From assembly GCF_010731635.1 (NCBI RefSeq), contig NZ_AP022583.1:558001-622000 (forward strand): 64,000 bases of DNA, written 5' to 3'. The notes beneath the pieces are model-generated. The model was not told the origin of the DNA. It made no database searches and was given only the letters and a program-made list of their open reading frames with translations. Shown here piece after piece: positions 21,599 through 30,004 of the stretch; the first letter of the stretch is position 1; each line of letters starts with the position of its first letter. The DNA comes from Mycobacterium noviomagense. GTDB lineage: Bacteria > Actinomycetota > Actinomycetes > Mycobacteriales > Mycobacteriaceae. A program made the translations under genes and the position numbers.

Positions 21599-22813
21599 CT
21601 AAATCCACACCCCTTTGCCGACGGCAACCACTCCGCCGGCGCTGACCGCGAAGCGTTCCCGGTCCTTTTCCAAGTCGACGCCGACCATCTCGCCAGGCCC
21701 CACGACGACGTTCTTGTCCAGGATCGCGTGGCGCACCACGGCGCCGCGGCCCACACGGGTACCGGGCATGATCACGCTGCCCTCGACGATGGCACCGTCG
21801 TCCACGACGACGTTCGACGATAGGACCGAATTGCGCACCGACGCCGCAGAGATGATGCTGCCCGCACCGACCACCGACTCCTGCGCGGAGCCGCCGTTGA
21901 CGAACTTCGCCGGCGCGAGGTTTTCCGTCGCACCGCGGATCGGCCAGCGCTTGTTGTACAGGTTGAACACCGGATGCACCGAGACCAGATCCATGTGCGC
22001 GTCGTAGAAGGCGTCCAGCGTTCCCACGTCACGCCAGTAGCCGCGGTCGCGGTCGGTGGCGCCCGGTACCTCGTTATCGGAGAAGTCGTAGACCGCGGCT
22101 AATCCGTCGGCCACCAGACGCGGGATGATGTCGCCGCCCATGTCGTGGTCGGAGTGGTCGTCTTCGGCGTCGGCACGGATCGCGTCGATGAGCACCTTGG
22201 TGGTGAAGATGTAGTTGCCCATCGACACGAACGTGGATTCCGGGTCGTCAGGTGTGCCGGGCGGTTCGGTCGGCTTCTCCACGAAGCTGCGGATTCGGCC
22301 GGAGTCGTCGGCGTCCAGGCAGCCGAACGCACTGGCCTCCGCGCGCGGCACCCGGATACCGGCCACCGTCGCGCCTGCTCCGCTGTCGATGTGGTACTGG
22401 ACCATCTGTTCGGGGTCCATCCGGTAGACGTGGTCGGCGCCGAAAACCACTATGTAGTCGGGATCCTCGTCGTAGATGAGGTTCATCGACTGATAGATGG
22501 CGTCAGCGGAGCCGGTATACCAGCGGGGTCCCAGGCGCTGCTGGGCCGGCACCGGAGTGATGTATTCACCGGCCAGGCCGCTCAATCGCCAGTTCTGCGA
22601 AATGTGGCGGTCGAGCGAATGCGACTTGTACTGAGTCAGAACGCAGATCCGCAGATAGCGGGCGTTGACGAGATTGGACAGCACGAAGTCGATCAGCCGA
22701 TAAGCGCCGCCGAAGGGAACCGCGGGCTTTGCCCGGTCGGCGGTTAACGGGTAAAGCCGCTTGCCCTCCCCCCCGGCCAGGACGATGCCCAGCACGTCTG
22801 GCGCTTCCCTCAT
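21599..22813 (-). CDS. glgC: glucose-1-phosphate adenylyltransferase
   Basis: This 404-residue enzyme makes ADP-glucose from ATP and glucose-1-phosphate. The N-terminal nucleotidyltransferase has GGEGKRL (14-20) and the [13 protein letters not shown] substrate loop. The C-terminal third is a left-handed beta-helix. The length equals M. tuberculosis GlgC (Rv1213). It is divergent from glgA across a 255-base region that carries a perfect 19-base palindrome and repeats. The product feeds GlgA/GlgM and hence maltose-1-phosphate, glycogen and capsular glucan. Confidence 0.96.
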   Translation of the reverse strand: MREAPDVLGIVLAGGEGKRLYPLTADRAKPAVPFGGAYRLIDFVLSNLVNARYLRICVLTQYKSHSLDRHISQNWRLSGLAGEYITPVPAQQRLGPRWYTGSADAIYQSMNLIYDEDPDYIVVFGADHVYRMDPEQMVQYHIDSGAGATVAGIRVPRAEASAFGCLDADDSGRIRSFVEKPTEPPGTPDDPESTFVSMGNYIFTTKVLIDAIRADAEDDHSDHDMGGDIIPRLVADGLAAVYDFSDNEVPGATDRDRGYWRDVGTLDAFYDAHMDLVSVHPVFNLYNKRWPIRGATENLAPAKFVNGGSAQESVVGAGSIISAASVRNSVLSSNVVVDDGAIVEGSVIMPGTRVGRGAVVRHAILDKNVVVGPGEMVGVDLEKDRERFAVSAGGVVAVGKGVWI

Positions 22814-22871
22814 GGCACAAACCTATCGGCCGCCCTGAGCCCCTGCCAGCGCAATCGCTCGATTGCCCACG

Positions 22872-22890
22872 TTGACGGACTGTCCGTCAA
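22872..22890. promoter_or_regulatory. perfect 19-base palindrome between glgC and glgA
   Basis: TTGACGGAC, T, GTCCGTCAA is a perfect inverted repeat with a single central base. It is 59 bases upstream of the glgC start and 179 bases upstream of the glgA start. TTGAC on each strand could also be a -35 hexamer, so a dimeric repressor bound here might control both divergent genes. No local regulator is encoded, so the binding protein would act from elsewhere. Confidence 0.6.
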
Positions 22891-22971
22891 GGTATTTGAC
22901 TCAGTTCGGCCTAGATATTGCCGCCCGGCTGCAATGGCAAACCACGAGTACCGAATAACGATGGCCCGGCT

Positions 22972-23053
22972 CCGCTGGCGGCCCTCGTCGTCACCCGCGG
23001 GGTTCAATGGCCGGGCTTCTCCTCGGGCCGCTGGCGGCCCTCGTCGTCACCCG
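22972..23053. repeat. two identical 26-base direct repeats upstream of glgA
   Basis: The 26-base unit at 22972-22997 is repeated exactly at 23028-23053 with a 56-base period; it begins CCGCTGGCGGCCCTCG and ends CGTCACCCG. The second copy ends 15 bases before the glgA start and lies inside a longer block (23007-23053) that resembles the repeat upstream of mrp. Neither copy encodes anything obvious. Confidence 0.75.
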
Positions 23054-23068
23054 GCTAGCGTGCCGAGT

Positions 23069-24232
23069 ATGCGGGTGGCAATGATGACCCGGGAGTACCC
23101 ACCTGAGGTGTACGGCGGCGCTGGAGTGCACGTCACCGAGCTCGTCGCACAGTTGCGCCGCCTGTGCGAGATCGACGTGCACTGCATGGGCGCTCCCCGC
23201 GCGGCGGCGTTCGCGCATCAACCCGACCCCCGGCTGCGCGGCGCCAACCCGGCGCTGGCGACGTTGTCGACCGATCTGGTGATGGCCAACGCGGCTGCCG
23301 GGGCCGATGTCGTGCATTCGCACACGTGGTACGCCGGGCTGGCCGGGCATGTGGCCGCGTTGCTCTACGACATCCCCCATGTCGTGACTGCGCATTCGCT
23401 GGAGCCGCTGCGGCCTTGGAAGGCCGAGCAGCTCGGTGGGGGTTATCGGCTGTCGTCGTGGGTGGAGGACACCGCGTTGAACGGTGCCGACGCCGTCATC
23501 GCTGTCAGCTCGGGCATGCGTGACGACGTGCTGCGGCTCTACCCCTCCCTGGACCCGAGCCGAGTGCACGTGGTGCGGAACGGAATTGACACCGACGTGT
23601 GGTATCCGGCCGCGCCCCAAGCCGGCGAGTCGCTGCTAGCCCAACTCGGCGTCGACCGCCGCCGGCCCATCGTGGCGTTCGTCGGCCGCATCACCCGCCA
23701 GAAAGGGGTCGCACATCTGGTGGCGGCGGCGCACCGGTTCAATCCCGACCTGCAGCTGGTGCTATGCGCCGGCGCCCCGGACACTCCGGAGATCGCCGCC
23801 GAAGTGTCCGCGGCGGTAAACGAATTGTCCCGCACGCGCACCGGGGTGTTCTGGATCCGGGACATGCTTCCTATCGGGGAGATACGCGAAATACTCTCGG
23901 CTGCAGTCGTTTTCGTGTGCCCGTCGGTCTATGAGCCGCTGGGCATCGTCAACCTGGAAGCGATGGCCTGCGCGACCGCGGTGGTGGCATCCGATGTCGG
24001 CGGCATACCCGAGGTGGTCGGCGACGGCGTCACCGGCTCGCTGGTGCACTACGACCCCGCCGATCCGGCCGGCTATGAAGCCGCCTTGGCTGAGGCGGTC
24101 AACGCCCTCGTGGATGATCCTGAGAAGGCGGAGCGCTACGGCCGGGCCGGACGCCAGCGGTGCATCGACGAATTCTCATGGGCGCACATCGCTGAACAAA
24201 CCTTGGATATCTACCGGAAGGTGTGCGCCTAG
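23069..24232 (+). CDS. glgA: GT4 glycosyltransferase GlgA/GlgM (maltose-1-phosphate synthase)
   Basis: This 387-residue GT-B glycosyltransferase is orthologous to M. tuberculosis Rv1212c. That protein was annotated as glycogen synthase and later shown to make maltose-1-phosphate from ADP-glucose and glucose-1-phosphate (GlgM). Visible features are the N-terminal REYPPEVYGGAGVH acceptor/nucleotide loop (8-21), GRITRQKG and the C-terminal PSVYEPLGIVNLEAMA donor-binding E-x7-E element. I chose ATG 23069 because upstream codons fall in intergenic repeats. The adjacent glgC supplies its ADP-glucose donor. Confidence 0.93.
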   Translation: MRVAMMTREYPPEVYGGAGVHVTELVAQLRRLCEIDVHCMGAPRAAAFAHQPDPRLRGANPALATLSTDLVMANAAAGADVVHSHTWYAGLAGHVAALLYDIPHVVTAHSLEPLRPWKAEQLGGGYRLSSWVEDTALNGADAVIAVSSGMRDDVLRLYPSLDPSRVHVVRNGIDTDVWYPAAPQAGESLLAQLGVDRRRPIVAFVGRITRQKGVAHLVAAAHRFNPDLQLVLCAGAPDTPEIAAEVSAAVNELSRTRTGVFWIRDMLPIGEIREILSAAVVFVCPSVYEPLGIVNLEAMACATAVVASDVGGIPEVVGDGVTGSLVHYDPADPAGYEAALAEAVNALVDDPEKAERYGRAGRQRCIDEFSWAHIAEQTLDIYRKVCA

Positions 24233-24276
24233 CAGCAACCGCTCGCCGGACGCCGGCTGGACGTGGCTGAACCCGG

Positions 24277-24444
24277 TTAGCTGGTGACGCCCTTCAGTTC
24301 GTCACCTAGAGCGGCGGCTTCGTCGGGCGTGAGCTCGACGACGAGTCGACCACCGCCCTCTAGTGGTACCCGCATCACGATGCCGCGCCCCTCCTTGGTC
24401 GCTTCCAGAGGACCGTCTCCGGTCCGGGGCTTCATCGCCGCCAT
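24277..24444 (-). CDS. DUF3117 small conserved protein
   Basis: This 55-residue protein, MAAMKPRTGDGPLEATKEG and so on, corresponds to M. tuberculosis Rv1211. The DUF3117 family is almost invariant across actinobacteria: a small beta-rich domain ending in VELTPDEAAALGDEL. The ATG at 24444 has a very strong GGAGGGAG ribosome site six bases upstream, which decides the start against a longer 84-residue reading. It is monocistronic, convergent with glgA. Function unknown. Confidence 0.9.
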   Translation of the reverse strand: MAAMKPRTGDGPLEATKEGRGIVMRVPLEGGGRLVVELTPDEAAALGDELKGVTS

Positions 24445-24594
24445 CGAGTACTCCCTCCAGGTTCGAGCCGGCCCGTCGTCACGGACCTGGTCCAGGCCGG
24501 GTACGCCCGATACCCGGCATTGAACTGCCAATTCACCCCCCTATTGTTCCCTATTGGAACGAACAGGGTGTACAAGACCCGGTTCTGGAGAATC

Positions 24595-25167
24595 CTACTG
24601 GGCGGTCGACGGCACCCAGCAGGTGCTGAGGTGGTCGTCGACCATCCCGGTGGCCTGCATCAGGGCATAGGCAGTGGTAGGCCCGACGAACCGGAATCCG
24701 CACCGTTTGAGTTCCCGCGCCATCGCGGTGGACTCCGCAGTGGCCGAAGGGATTTGCGAGGCATCGGTGGGACGCGGCCGCGGTGGCGGCGCGAACGACC
24801 ACAGCAATTCCGATAGGTCGTCGGCGGATCCCAAGTCGGCCGCCGCGCGCGCGTTGGCGATCGTCGCTTCGATCTTGGCGCGGTTGCGCACGATTCCGTC
24901 GTCGGCCATCAGCCGAGCCACGTCGTCGTCGGTGTAGCCGGCGACCGTCTCGATGTCGAAGCCCGCGAAAGCCCGTCGGAAGTTCTCCCGCTTGCGCAGG
25001 ATGATCAACCACGAAAGCCCGCTTTGGAAGGCCTCCAGGCTCATCCGCTCGAACAACGCCACCCCGTCGCGCACGGGTCGGCCCCACTCGCGATCGTGGT
25101 AGTCGCGGTACAGGTCGGTAATCGCCCAGCCGCAACGAACCCGCCCGTCGTCGGTGGGCGCACTCAC
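24595..25167 (-). CDS. tagA: DNA-3-methyladenine glycosylase I
   Basis: This 190-residue HhH-type glycosylase removes 3-methyladenine from alkylated DNA. The Tag signature is clear: RCGWAITDLYRDYHDREWG near the N-terminus with the zinc-ligand cysteine and histidine, LFERMSLEAFQSGLSW, and GFRFVGPTTAYALMQATGMVDDH near the C-terminus. The orthologue is M. tuberculosis Rv1210. Its start overlaps the stop of the DivIVA-domain gene by four bases (ATGA), so the two are translated together. Confidence 0.94.
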   Translation of the reverse strand: MSAPTDDGRVRCGWAITDLYRDYHDREWGRPVRDGVALFERMSLEAFQSGLSWLIILRKRENFRRAFAGFDIETVAGYTDDDVARLMADDGIVRNRAKIEATIANARAAADLGSADDLSELLWSFAPPPRPRPTDASQIPSATAESTAMARELKRCGFRFVGPTTAYALMQATGMVDDHLSTCWVPSTAQ

Positions 25168-25511
25168 CCGTGGTCCTTTTGCGGCGAAACGTCCTCGGCG
25201 CTGTCATCGTCGTCGGGCTCGGCGTCCAAGGCGTCGCGGGCTGAAAGCTGACCGCGCAGCAGGTCGAGTTCCTGGCCCAGCCGGTCCAGCACCCAGTCGA
25301 CCTCGCTGGTCTTGTACCCGCGCAGCACCTGGGTGAACTTCACCGCGTCGACGTCCGCGCGGGTGACACCTGAGACTGGCAACGCGGTTGCGGTCGTGGC
25401 GCGCGGCAGCGGGGGCAGCTGCTCGCCGCGGCCGAACACCAGGCTGGCCACACCGAATAGCAGCAGCGCCAACAGGATCAACACCACGAGATAGAGCAAC
25501 ACCAACGCCAC
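25164..25511 (-). CDS. DivIVA-domain membrane protein
   Basis: This 115-residue protein has one N-terminal transmembrane helix (about 4-26), then a DivIVA-type motif (VTRADVDAVKFTQVLRGYKTSEVDWVLDRLGQELDLL, about 49-85, given here in segments only by its start and end) and an acidic tail. It corresponds to M. tuberculosis Rv1209. A membrane-tethered DivIVA domain suggests scaffolding at the pole or septum. It is upstream of and coupled to tagA, and 42 bases downstream of gpgS. Confidence 0.8.
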   Translation of the reverse strand: MALVLLYLVVLILLALLLFGVASLVFGRGEQLPPLPRATTATALPVSGVTRADVDAVKFTQVLRGYKTSEVDWVLDRLGQELDLLRGQLSARDALDAEPDDDDSAEDVSPQKDHG

Positions 25512-25553
25512 GTCACCGATCCTGCCTTATCCGGCGCCGCGTGGGCCGGACAG

Positions 25554-26519
25554 TCAGCGCGGGCGCAGAGCGTTCATCGGCGGGCGGTCGACCAATGAGA
25601 CGGGCCAGGTGTGGGGCGTGTAGCCGTCGCCGTCGGCGAAGAACTGAGTGAGCCCGACACCCGAGTCGGGGATGCCGCAGCGCGACAACAGGGTCGCGAT
25701 GACCTGACGGCTCATCGCGCCCAGTTCGGCCAGCGAGCGGTTGCGATGTGCCCGCACGCCGAGGTTGACCTGGGCGATGGCGTCCAGGCCGAGCCGGTCG
25801 TAGGTGTCGACCAACAGCCCGATTTCCACGCCGTAACCCGGCGCGAAGGGCAGCGATGTCAGCAGCTCCCGGCTGGCCGCGTACTCGCCGCCCAGCGGCT
25901 GCAGCACGCAGCCCAGTTCGGGGCGAAGCGCCGCGAGCAGGGGCCGGGCGACCAGTTCGGTGACGCGGCCTCCTCCGGTGGCGCCCTCGCTGCCGCTGAC
26001 GTTCAGGGGTCGCCGATAGAAGCTCTTGACGAGGTGGATGCCGTCATTGGTCAGCAACGGGCCGACGAGCCACGGGACGAACATGGGGTCGGGGTCGATC
26101 AGGTCGGAGTCGACAAACACCACGATGTCGCCCGTGGTGGCTGCGAGCGAACGCCACAGCACCTCGCCCTTGCCGGGCCGCGGCGGGACTTCGGGCAAGG
26201 CCTGTTCGCGGGTGACGACGCGGGCGCCGGCGGCGATGGCGCGGATCTCGGTGTCGTCGGTGGAACCCGAGTCGAGCACGATCAGCTCGTCGACCAGCCC
26301 GCCGACGAGCGGGGAGATGCTGTCGATGACCGATTCGATGGTTTCTTCTTCGTTGAGGGCGGGCAGCACCACCGAGATCGTCCGCCCGGCCTTCGCTGCC
26401 TGCAGCTCCCCGATCGTCCAGCTGGGGCGGTTCCAGCTGCGGTCGGACAGCCAGGCGTCTCCGGGCCGGGCAGCAAGAATCCCCTCGCCGACCAGATCGA
26501 CCAGCTCTGATGTGGTCAT
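25554..26519 (-). CDS. gpgS: glucosyl-3-phosphoglycerate synthase
   Basis: This 321-residue GT-A (GT81) enzyme transfers glucose from NDP-glucose to 3-phosphoglycerate, the first step towards methylglucose lipopolysaccharides. ALNEEETIESV (54-64), DSGSTDDT (83-90) and the metal-binding DSD (137-139) are the nucleotide-sugar motifs. The length and sequence match M. tuberculosis GpgS (Rv1208). Its start overlaps the folP2 stop by four bases, so it is cotranscribed and coupled with folP2. Confidence 0.95.
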   Translation of the reverse strand: MTTSELVDLVGEGILAARPGDAWLSDRSWNRPSWTIGELQAAKAGRTISVVLPALNEEETIESVIDSISPLVGGLVDELIVLDSGSTDDTEIRAIAAGARVVTREQALPEVPPRPGKGEVLWRSLAATTGDIVVFVDSDLIDPDPMFVPWLVGPLLTNDGIHLVKSFYRRPLNVSGSEGATGGGRVTELVARPLLAALRPELGCVLQPLGGEYAASRELLTSLPFAPGYGVEIGLLVDTYDRLGLDAIAQVNLGVRAHRNRSLAELGAMSRQVIATLLSRCGIPDSGVGLTQFFADGDGYTPHTWPVSLVDRPPMNALRPR

Positions 26520-27391
26520 GCGAGTCCTCTCACCGTGCGGGTCGGCGGACGTGTGCCGTAGATGGAGGCCACCATCTCCAGCACGCGACGCGTCGGGGCC
26601 ACCTCATGCACACGAAACATCCGAGCGCCGGCCGCGGCGGCGAGGGCAGTCGCTGCCAGTGTCCCCTCCAGCCGCTCGGTGAGCTCCACGCCCAATGTCT
26701 CCCCGACGAAGTCCTTGTTGCTGAGCGCCATCAACACCGGCCATCCGGTGCTCACAAGATCTTCCATGTGGCGCAATAACGCTAGCCCGTGGAAGGTGTT
26801 CTTGCCGAAGTCGTGGGTGGGGTCGACCAAGACCCGGTCTCGGGCCACGCCGGCGGCTACCGCGCGCTCGGCGGCGGCGGTGAGCTCGCGGATGACGTCA
26901 TCGACGACGCCGCGGGTGGTGGTCCCGTAGCTGACCCGGAACGGGCGGGTCCGCGGCGCCGCACCGCCGGTATGCGAGCAGACCAGGCCGGTGCCGAACT
27001 CCGCTGCCACCTCGGGCAGAGCCGGGTCGACGCCGCCCCAGGTGTCGTTGATCAGGTCGGCGCCCGCGCTGCAGGCCTGCCGGGCTACCGACGAACGCCA
27101 GGTGTCGACGCTGATCAGCTGGTCCGGGTAGGCGCTGCGCAACCATTCGATGAAAGGCACCACGCGAGCGGCTTCGGTCGCGGCGTCGACGTTCTCGCCG
27201 GGCCCGGCCTTGACGCCGCCGACATCGATGGCGTCAGCGCCGTCGGCGATCGCTTGGTGGGCGGCGGCCTTGGCCGCGTCGTCGCTGAACGTGGCGCCCC
27301 GGTCGTAAAACGAATCCGGGGTGCGGTTGACGATCGCCATGATCAGCGCGCGATCACCTGCCACCGGGCGGCCACAAAGCGTCAACTGCAC
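26516..27391 (-). CDS. folP2: dihydropteroate synthase homologue FolP2
   Basis: This 291-residue TIM-barrel protein of the DHPS family has IVNRTPDSFYDRG (20-32), the DVGGVKAGPGE loop and LISVDTWRSSVA. The second half contains LVDPTHDFGKNT. M. tuberculosis FolP2 (Rv1207) lacks measurable DHPS activity in published work, so this copy may do something else, probably linked to GpgS because the genes overlap. VNRTPDSF retains the pterin-site Asn, but a role in folate synthesis should not be assumed. Confidence 0.9.
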   Translation of the reverse strand: MQLTLCGRPVAGDRALIMAIVNRTPDSFYDRGATFSDDAAKAAAHQAIADGADAIDVGGVKAGPGENVDAATEAARVVPFIEWLRSAYPDQLISVDTWRSSVARQACSAGADLINDTWGGVDPALPEVAAEFGTGLVCSHTGGAAPRTRPFRVSYGTTTRGVVDDVIRELTAAAERAVAAGVARDRVLVDPTHDFGKNTFHGLALLRHMEDLVSTGWPVLMALSNKDFVGETLGVELTERLEGTLAATALAAAAGARMFRVHEVAPTRRVLEMVASIYGTRPPTRTVRGLA

Positions 27392-27529
27392 CCATCTATG
27401 GTGCCTGGTCGCGGGTTTACGCCTTCGGTCGCCTTCTCACCGATCGAGACTGCGCCCATGGCGTCCGTCAGCGCCAAATCCACGCGGTGGCCGCAGGCTC
27501 GATGCCACCAATGCAGACTCGGCCCAGGC

Positions 27530-29308
27530 TTACGCCTGCGGTCGCTTGCCTGCCGCGACCTCGTCGGGGTATTCGGGATAAAACGGCACGTAGCCCTCGT
27601 CACGGCCGGCGAGCACGTAGAGCGGATCCTCGATGCCGGGGCCGTAACCCTGTTCACGCAGGTCGACTTTGCGGCTCTTGAACGTCGTGGTGTGTTCCAT
27701 CGACTGCACCACCCGCACGAACAGCGGCAGCGCATACACCGGCAACCGGTCGTACACCGTGCGCGCGAGTGCCTTGCCGTCGAACTCGGCGGCGCCGCGA
27801 AGCTTGACCGCCGCCATGCCGGCCCGCCCGCCGGTACGCGGAATCTCTACCCCGTAGACCGCGCACTCCTCGACGGACTCGTCGACCGCCAGCGCCGCCT
27901 CGACTTGTGTGGTGGCGACATTTTCGCCCTTCCACCGGAACGTGTCGCCGAGCCGGTCGACGAACGCAGCGTGACCAGTGCCCTGCGGGCGCATCACGTC
28001 GCCCGTGTTGAACCAGCAGTCGCCCTTGCGGAAAGCGTTGCGTATCAACTTCTTTTCGCTGGCAGCAGGATCGGTGTAGCCGTCGTAGGGCTGAAGTCTG
28101 TTGACCGGGCTGAGCAGTAGGCCCGGCTGGCCGGGAGGCACGCGGCGCACCCGGCCTTTCTCGTCGCGCAGGGGCGCGCCTGTGTCCGGGTCGTACTCCA
28201 CGTACGCCAGCGGCAGCGGCGAGACGCCGGTCGTCTTGGGCACGTTGAGGATGTTGATGAACGCGGTGTTGCCCTCGCTGGCGGCGTAGAACTCACACAC
28301 TCGCTGGATGCCGAATCGTGTCGTGAACTCATCCCAGATCTCTGGGCGCAACCCGTTGCCGGCGATCAGCCGCACCTTGTGCGCGCGGTCGGTCGGCTTG
28401 GGCGGCTGGTTGAGCAGGTACCGGCAGATCTCGCCGATGTAGATGAAGGCCGTCGCGTCGTTGGCGATCACCTCGTCCCAGAACCGCGACGCCGAAAACG
28501 ACTTGCCCAGCGCCAGCGTCGCACCGGAATTGAGCACCGATGCGACCGCTATCGTCAGCGCGTTGTTGTGATACAGCGGCAGGCAGCAGTAGAGCGTGTC
28601 GCTGCTGTGCAGTCGTAGTCCCACGCCGCCGAACGCGGCCAGCGCCCGCAACCATCGGAAGTGTGTCATCACGCTGGCTTTCGGGAAGCCGGTCGTGCCT
28701 GAGGTGAAGATGTAGAACGCCGTGTCCTTGGCCAGCACGGCCGACGCTGACGCCGGGTTGCTGGTCGGCGCTGTGGCGGCGAGTCGCTCGAGCTCCTCGA
28801 TGGTCATCGGATCGGCGGGCGCCCCGGACTCGCTGACCGCGCTGACCAGATCGGACTCGCAGACCAGCACTTTGGCGTCGAGCAAGCCCAGGCTGTGGGC
28901 GAGCACCTCGCCGCGCTGGTGGTAGTTGATCATGCCCGCGATCGCTCCGCACTTGACGACGGCCAGCATCATCAGCACCGTGTTGGGCGAATTGCGCAGC
29001 ATGATGCCGACCACGTCGCCGTGTCCGACACCGCGCGCGGCCAGCACCGCGGCATAGCGGTTTGCGGTTTCGTTGGCCTCGCGGTAGGTCAGTCGCTGGT
29101 CGCCGAACCGCAGGAAGATGCGGTCCCCGTAGCGGGCTGCCCGCTCCTGGAACACCTTGCCGATCGAGGCCTTGGAGTTGCGCTGAGGCAGCAGCCCGGT
29201 CAGCGCGCCGCGCAGGATCACCGGCAGGTCGGGCAACAGGCCGGGCAGCCGTGTTGCGATGTCGGTGAGCCCGACGGTGGCAGGGGCGCCGGAGTCGTGA
29301 TCGGACAC
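27530..29308 (-). CDS. fadD6: fatty acyl-CoA synthetase FadD6
   Basis: This 592-residue ANL-family ligase of the FATP-like very-long-chain acyl-CoA synthetase type would activate fatty acids via acyl-AMP. The P-loop FIFTSGTTGFPKAS-like motif is near 215-230, YAASEGNTAF is the A5 motif, and GDTFRWKGENVATTQVE is the A8 hinge. I chose GTG 29308 with GGGAG upstream; an in-frame ATG lies 12 bases before. It is orthologous to M. tuberculosis Rv1206. The 138-base gap to folP2 contains a near-copy of the fadD6 3' end. Confidence 0.92.
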   Translation of the reverse strand: MSDHDSGAPATVGLTDIATRLPGLLPDLPVILRGALTGLLPQRNSKASIGKVFQERAARYGDRIFLRFGDQRLTYREANETANRYAAVLAARGVGHGDVVGIMLRNSPNTVLMMLAVVKCGAIAGMINYHQRGEVLAHSLGLLDAKVLVCESDLVSAVSESGAPADPMTIEELERLAATAPTSNPASASAVLAKDTAFYIFTSGTTGFPKASVMTHFRWLRALAAFGGVGLRLHSSDTLYCCLPLYHNNALTIAVASVLNSGATLALGKSFSASRFWDEVIANDATAFIYIGEICRYLLNQPPKPTDRAHKVRLIAGNGLRPEIWDEFTTRFGIQRVCEFYAASEGNTAFINILNVPKTTGVSPLPLAYVEYDPDTGAPLRDEKGRVRRVPPGQPGLLLSPVNRLQPYDGYTDPAASEKKLIRNAFRKGDCWFNTGDVMRPQGTGHAAFVDRLGDTFRWKGENVATTQVEAALAVDESVEECAVYGVEIPRTGGRAGMAAVKLRGAAEFDGKALARTVYDRLPVYALPLFVRVVQSMEHTTTFKSRKVDLREQGYGPGIEDPLYVLAGRDEGYVPFYPEYPDEVAAGKRPQA

Positions 29309-29370
29309 TTTGTCTCCCATTCGCAGCAAGCGCAGTCGGCGGCCAGCCTAACGCGGTGTGCCCAGCCGCT

Positions 29371-29919
29371 TCATCGAGGTGCGCACGCCGCCAAAGCCGC
29401 ATCCAGGTCGTCGACCACCACGAGCCGGTCGAGGGCCATCTGCGAGACGTATCCGGTGTCGACCAGCCCGTACAGCCATGCCCGCAGTCCGTCGTAGTGC
29501 CCGTCGGGGTCCAGCATCACCACGGGCTTGTCGTGCACGCCGAGATACCCCGCCGTCCAGGTTTCAAACAACTCTTCGAGCGTTCCGATACCGCCGGGCA
29601 GTGCGATGAACGCGTCGGCGCGATCTTCCATGACTTGTTTGCGCTCGCGCATGGTGTCGGTGACGATCAGCTCGTCGGCGTCGGTATCGGCTAGCTCTCG
29701 GTGGACCAGCATCTTGGGGATCACGCCGACGGTCCATCCGCCGCGGGCCCGCGCCGCAGTGGCCAATGCGCCCATCGCCGAGACGTTGCCGCCGCCCCAC
29801 ACCAGTACCCAGCCGCGCTCGGCGATCGCCTCGCCGAGCCGCGCGGCCAGTGCCAGCAGCTCCGGATGGGTCGGCCCGGACGCGCAGTAGACGCAGACCG
29901 CCCACCGCTTCGGCTCCAC
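29371..29919 (-). CDS. LOG family (cytokinin riboside 5'-monophosphate phosphoribohydrolase)
   Basis: This 182-residue Rossmann-like protein of the LOG/TIGR00730 group hydrolyses cytokinin ribotides to free bases. Diagnostic motifs are WGGGN (41-45), MRERKQVM (90-97) and PGGIGTLEE (108-116), the last two holding the catalytic Arg and Glu. The orthologue is M. tuberculosis Rv1205, the LOG enzyme degraded by the Pup-proteasome pathway, whose accumulation makes toxic aldehydes. It lies 62 bases upstream of fadD6 on the same strand. Confidence 0.92.
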   Translation of the reverse strand: MEPKRWAVCVYCASGPTHPELLALAARLGEAIAERGWVLVWGGGNVSAMGALATAARARGGWTVGVIPKMLVHRELADTDADELIVTDTMRERKQVMEDRADAFIALPGGIGTLEELFETWTAGYLGVHDKPVVMLDPDGHYDGLRAWLYGLVDTGYVSQMALDRLVVVDDLDAALAACAPR

Positions 29920-30004
29920 ACTCAGAAACGTAGACCAGCCTTGCCGCCGAGCGCATTTCGGGCTATCGCCCTGCTACGCCGTATACGGGCAATAAAATCC
30001 GGCG

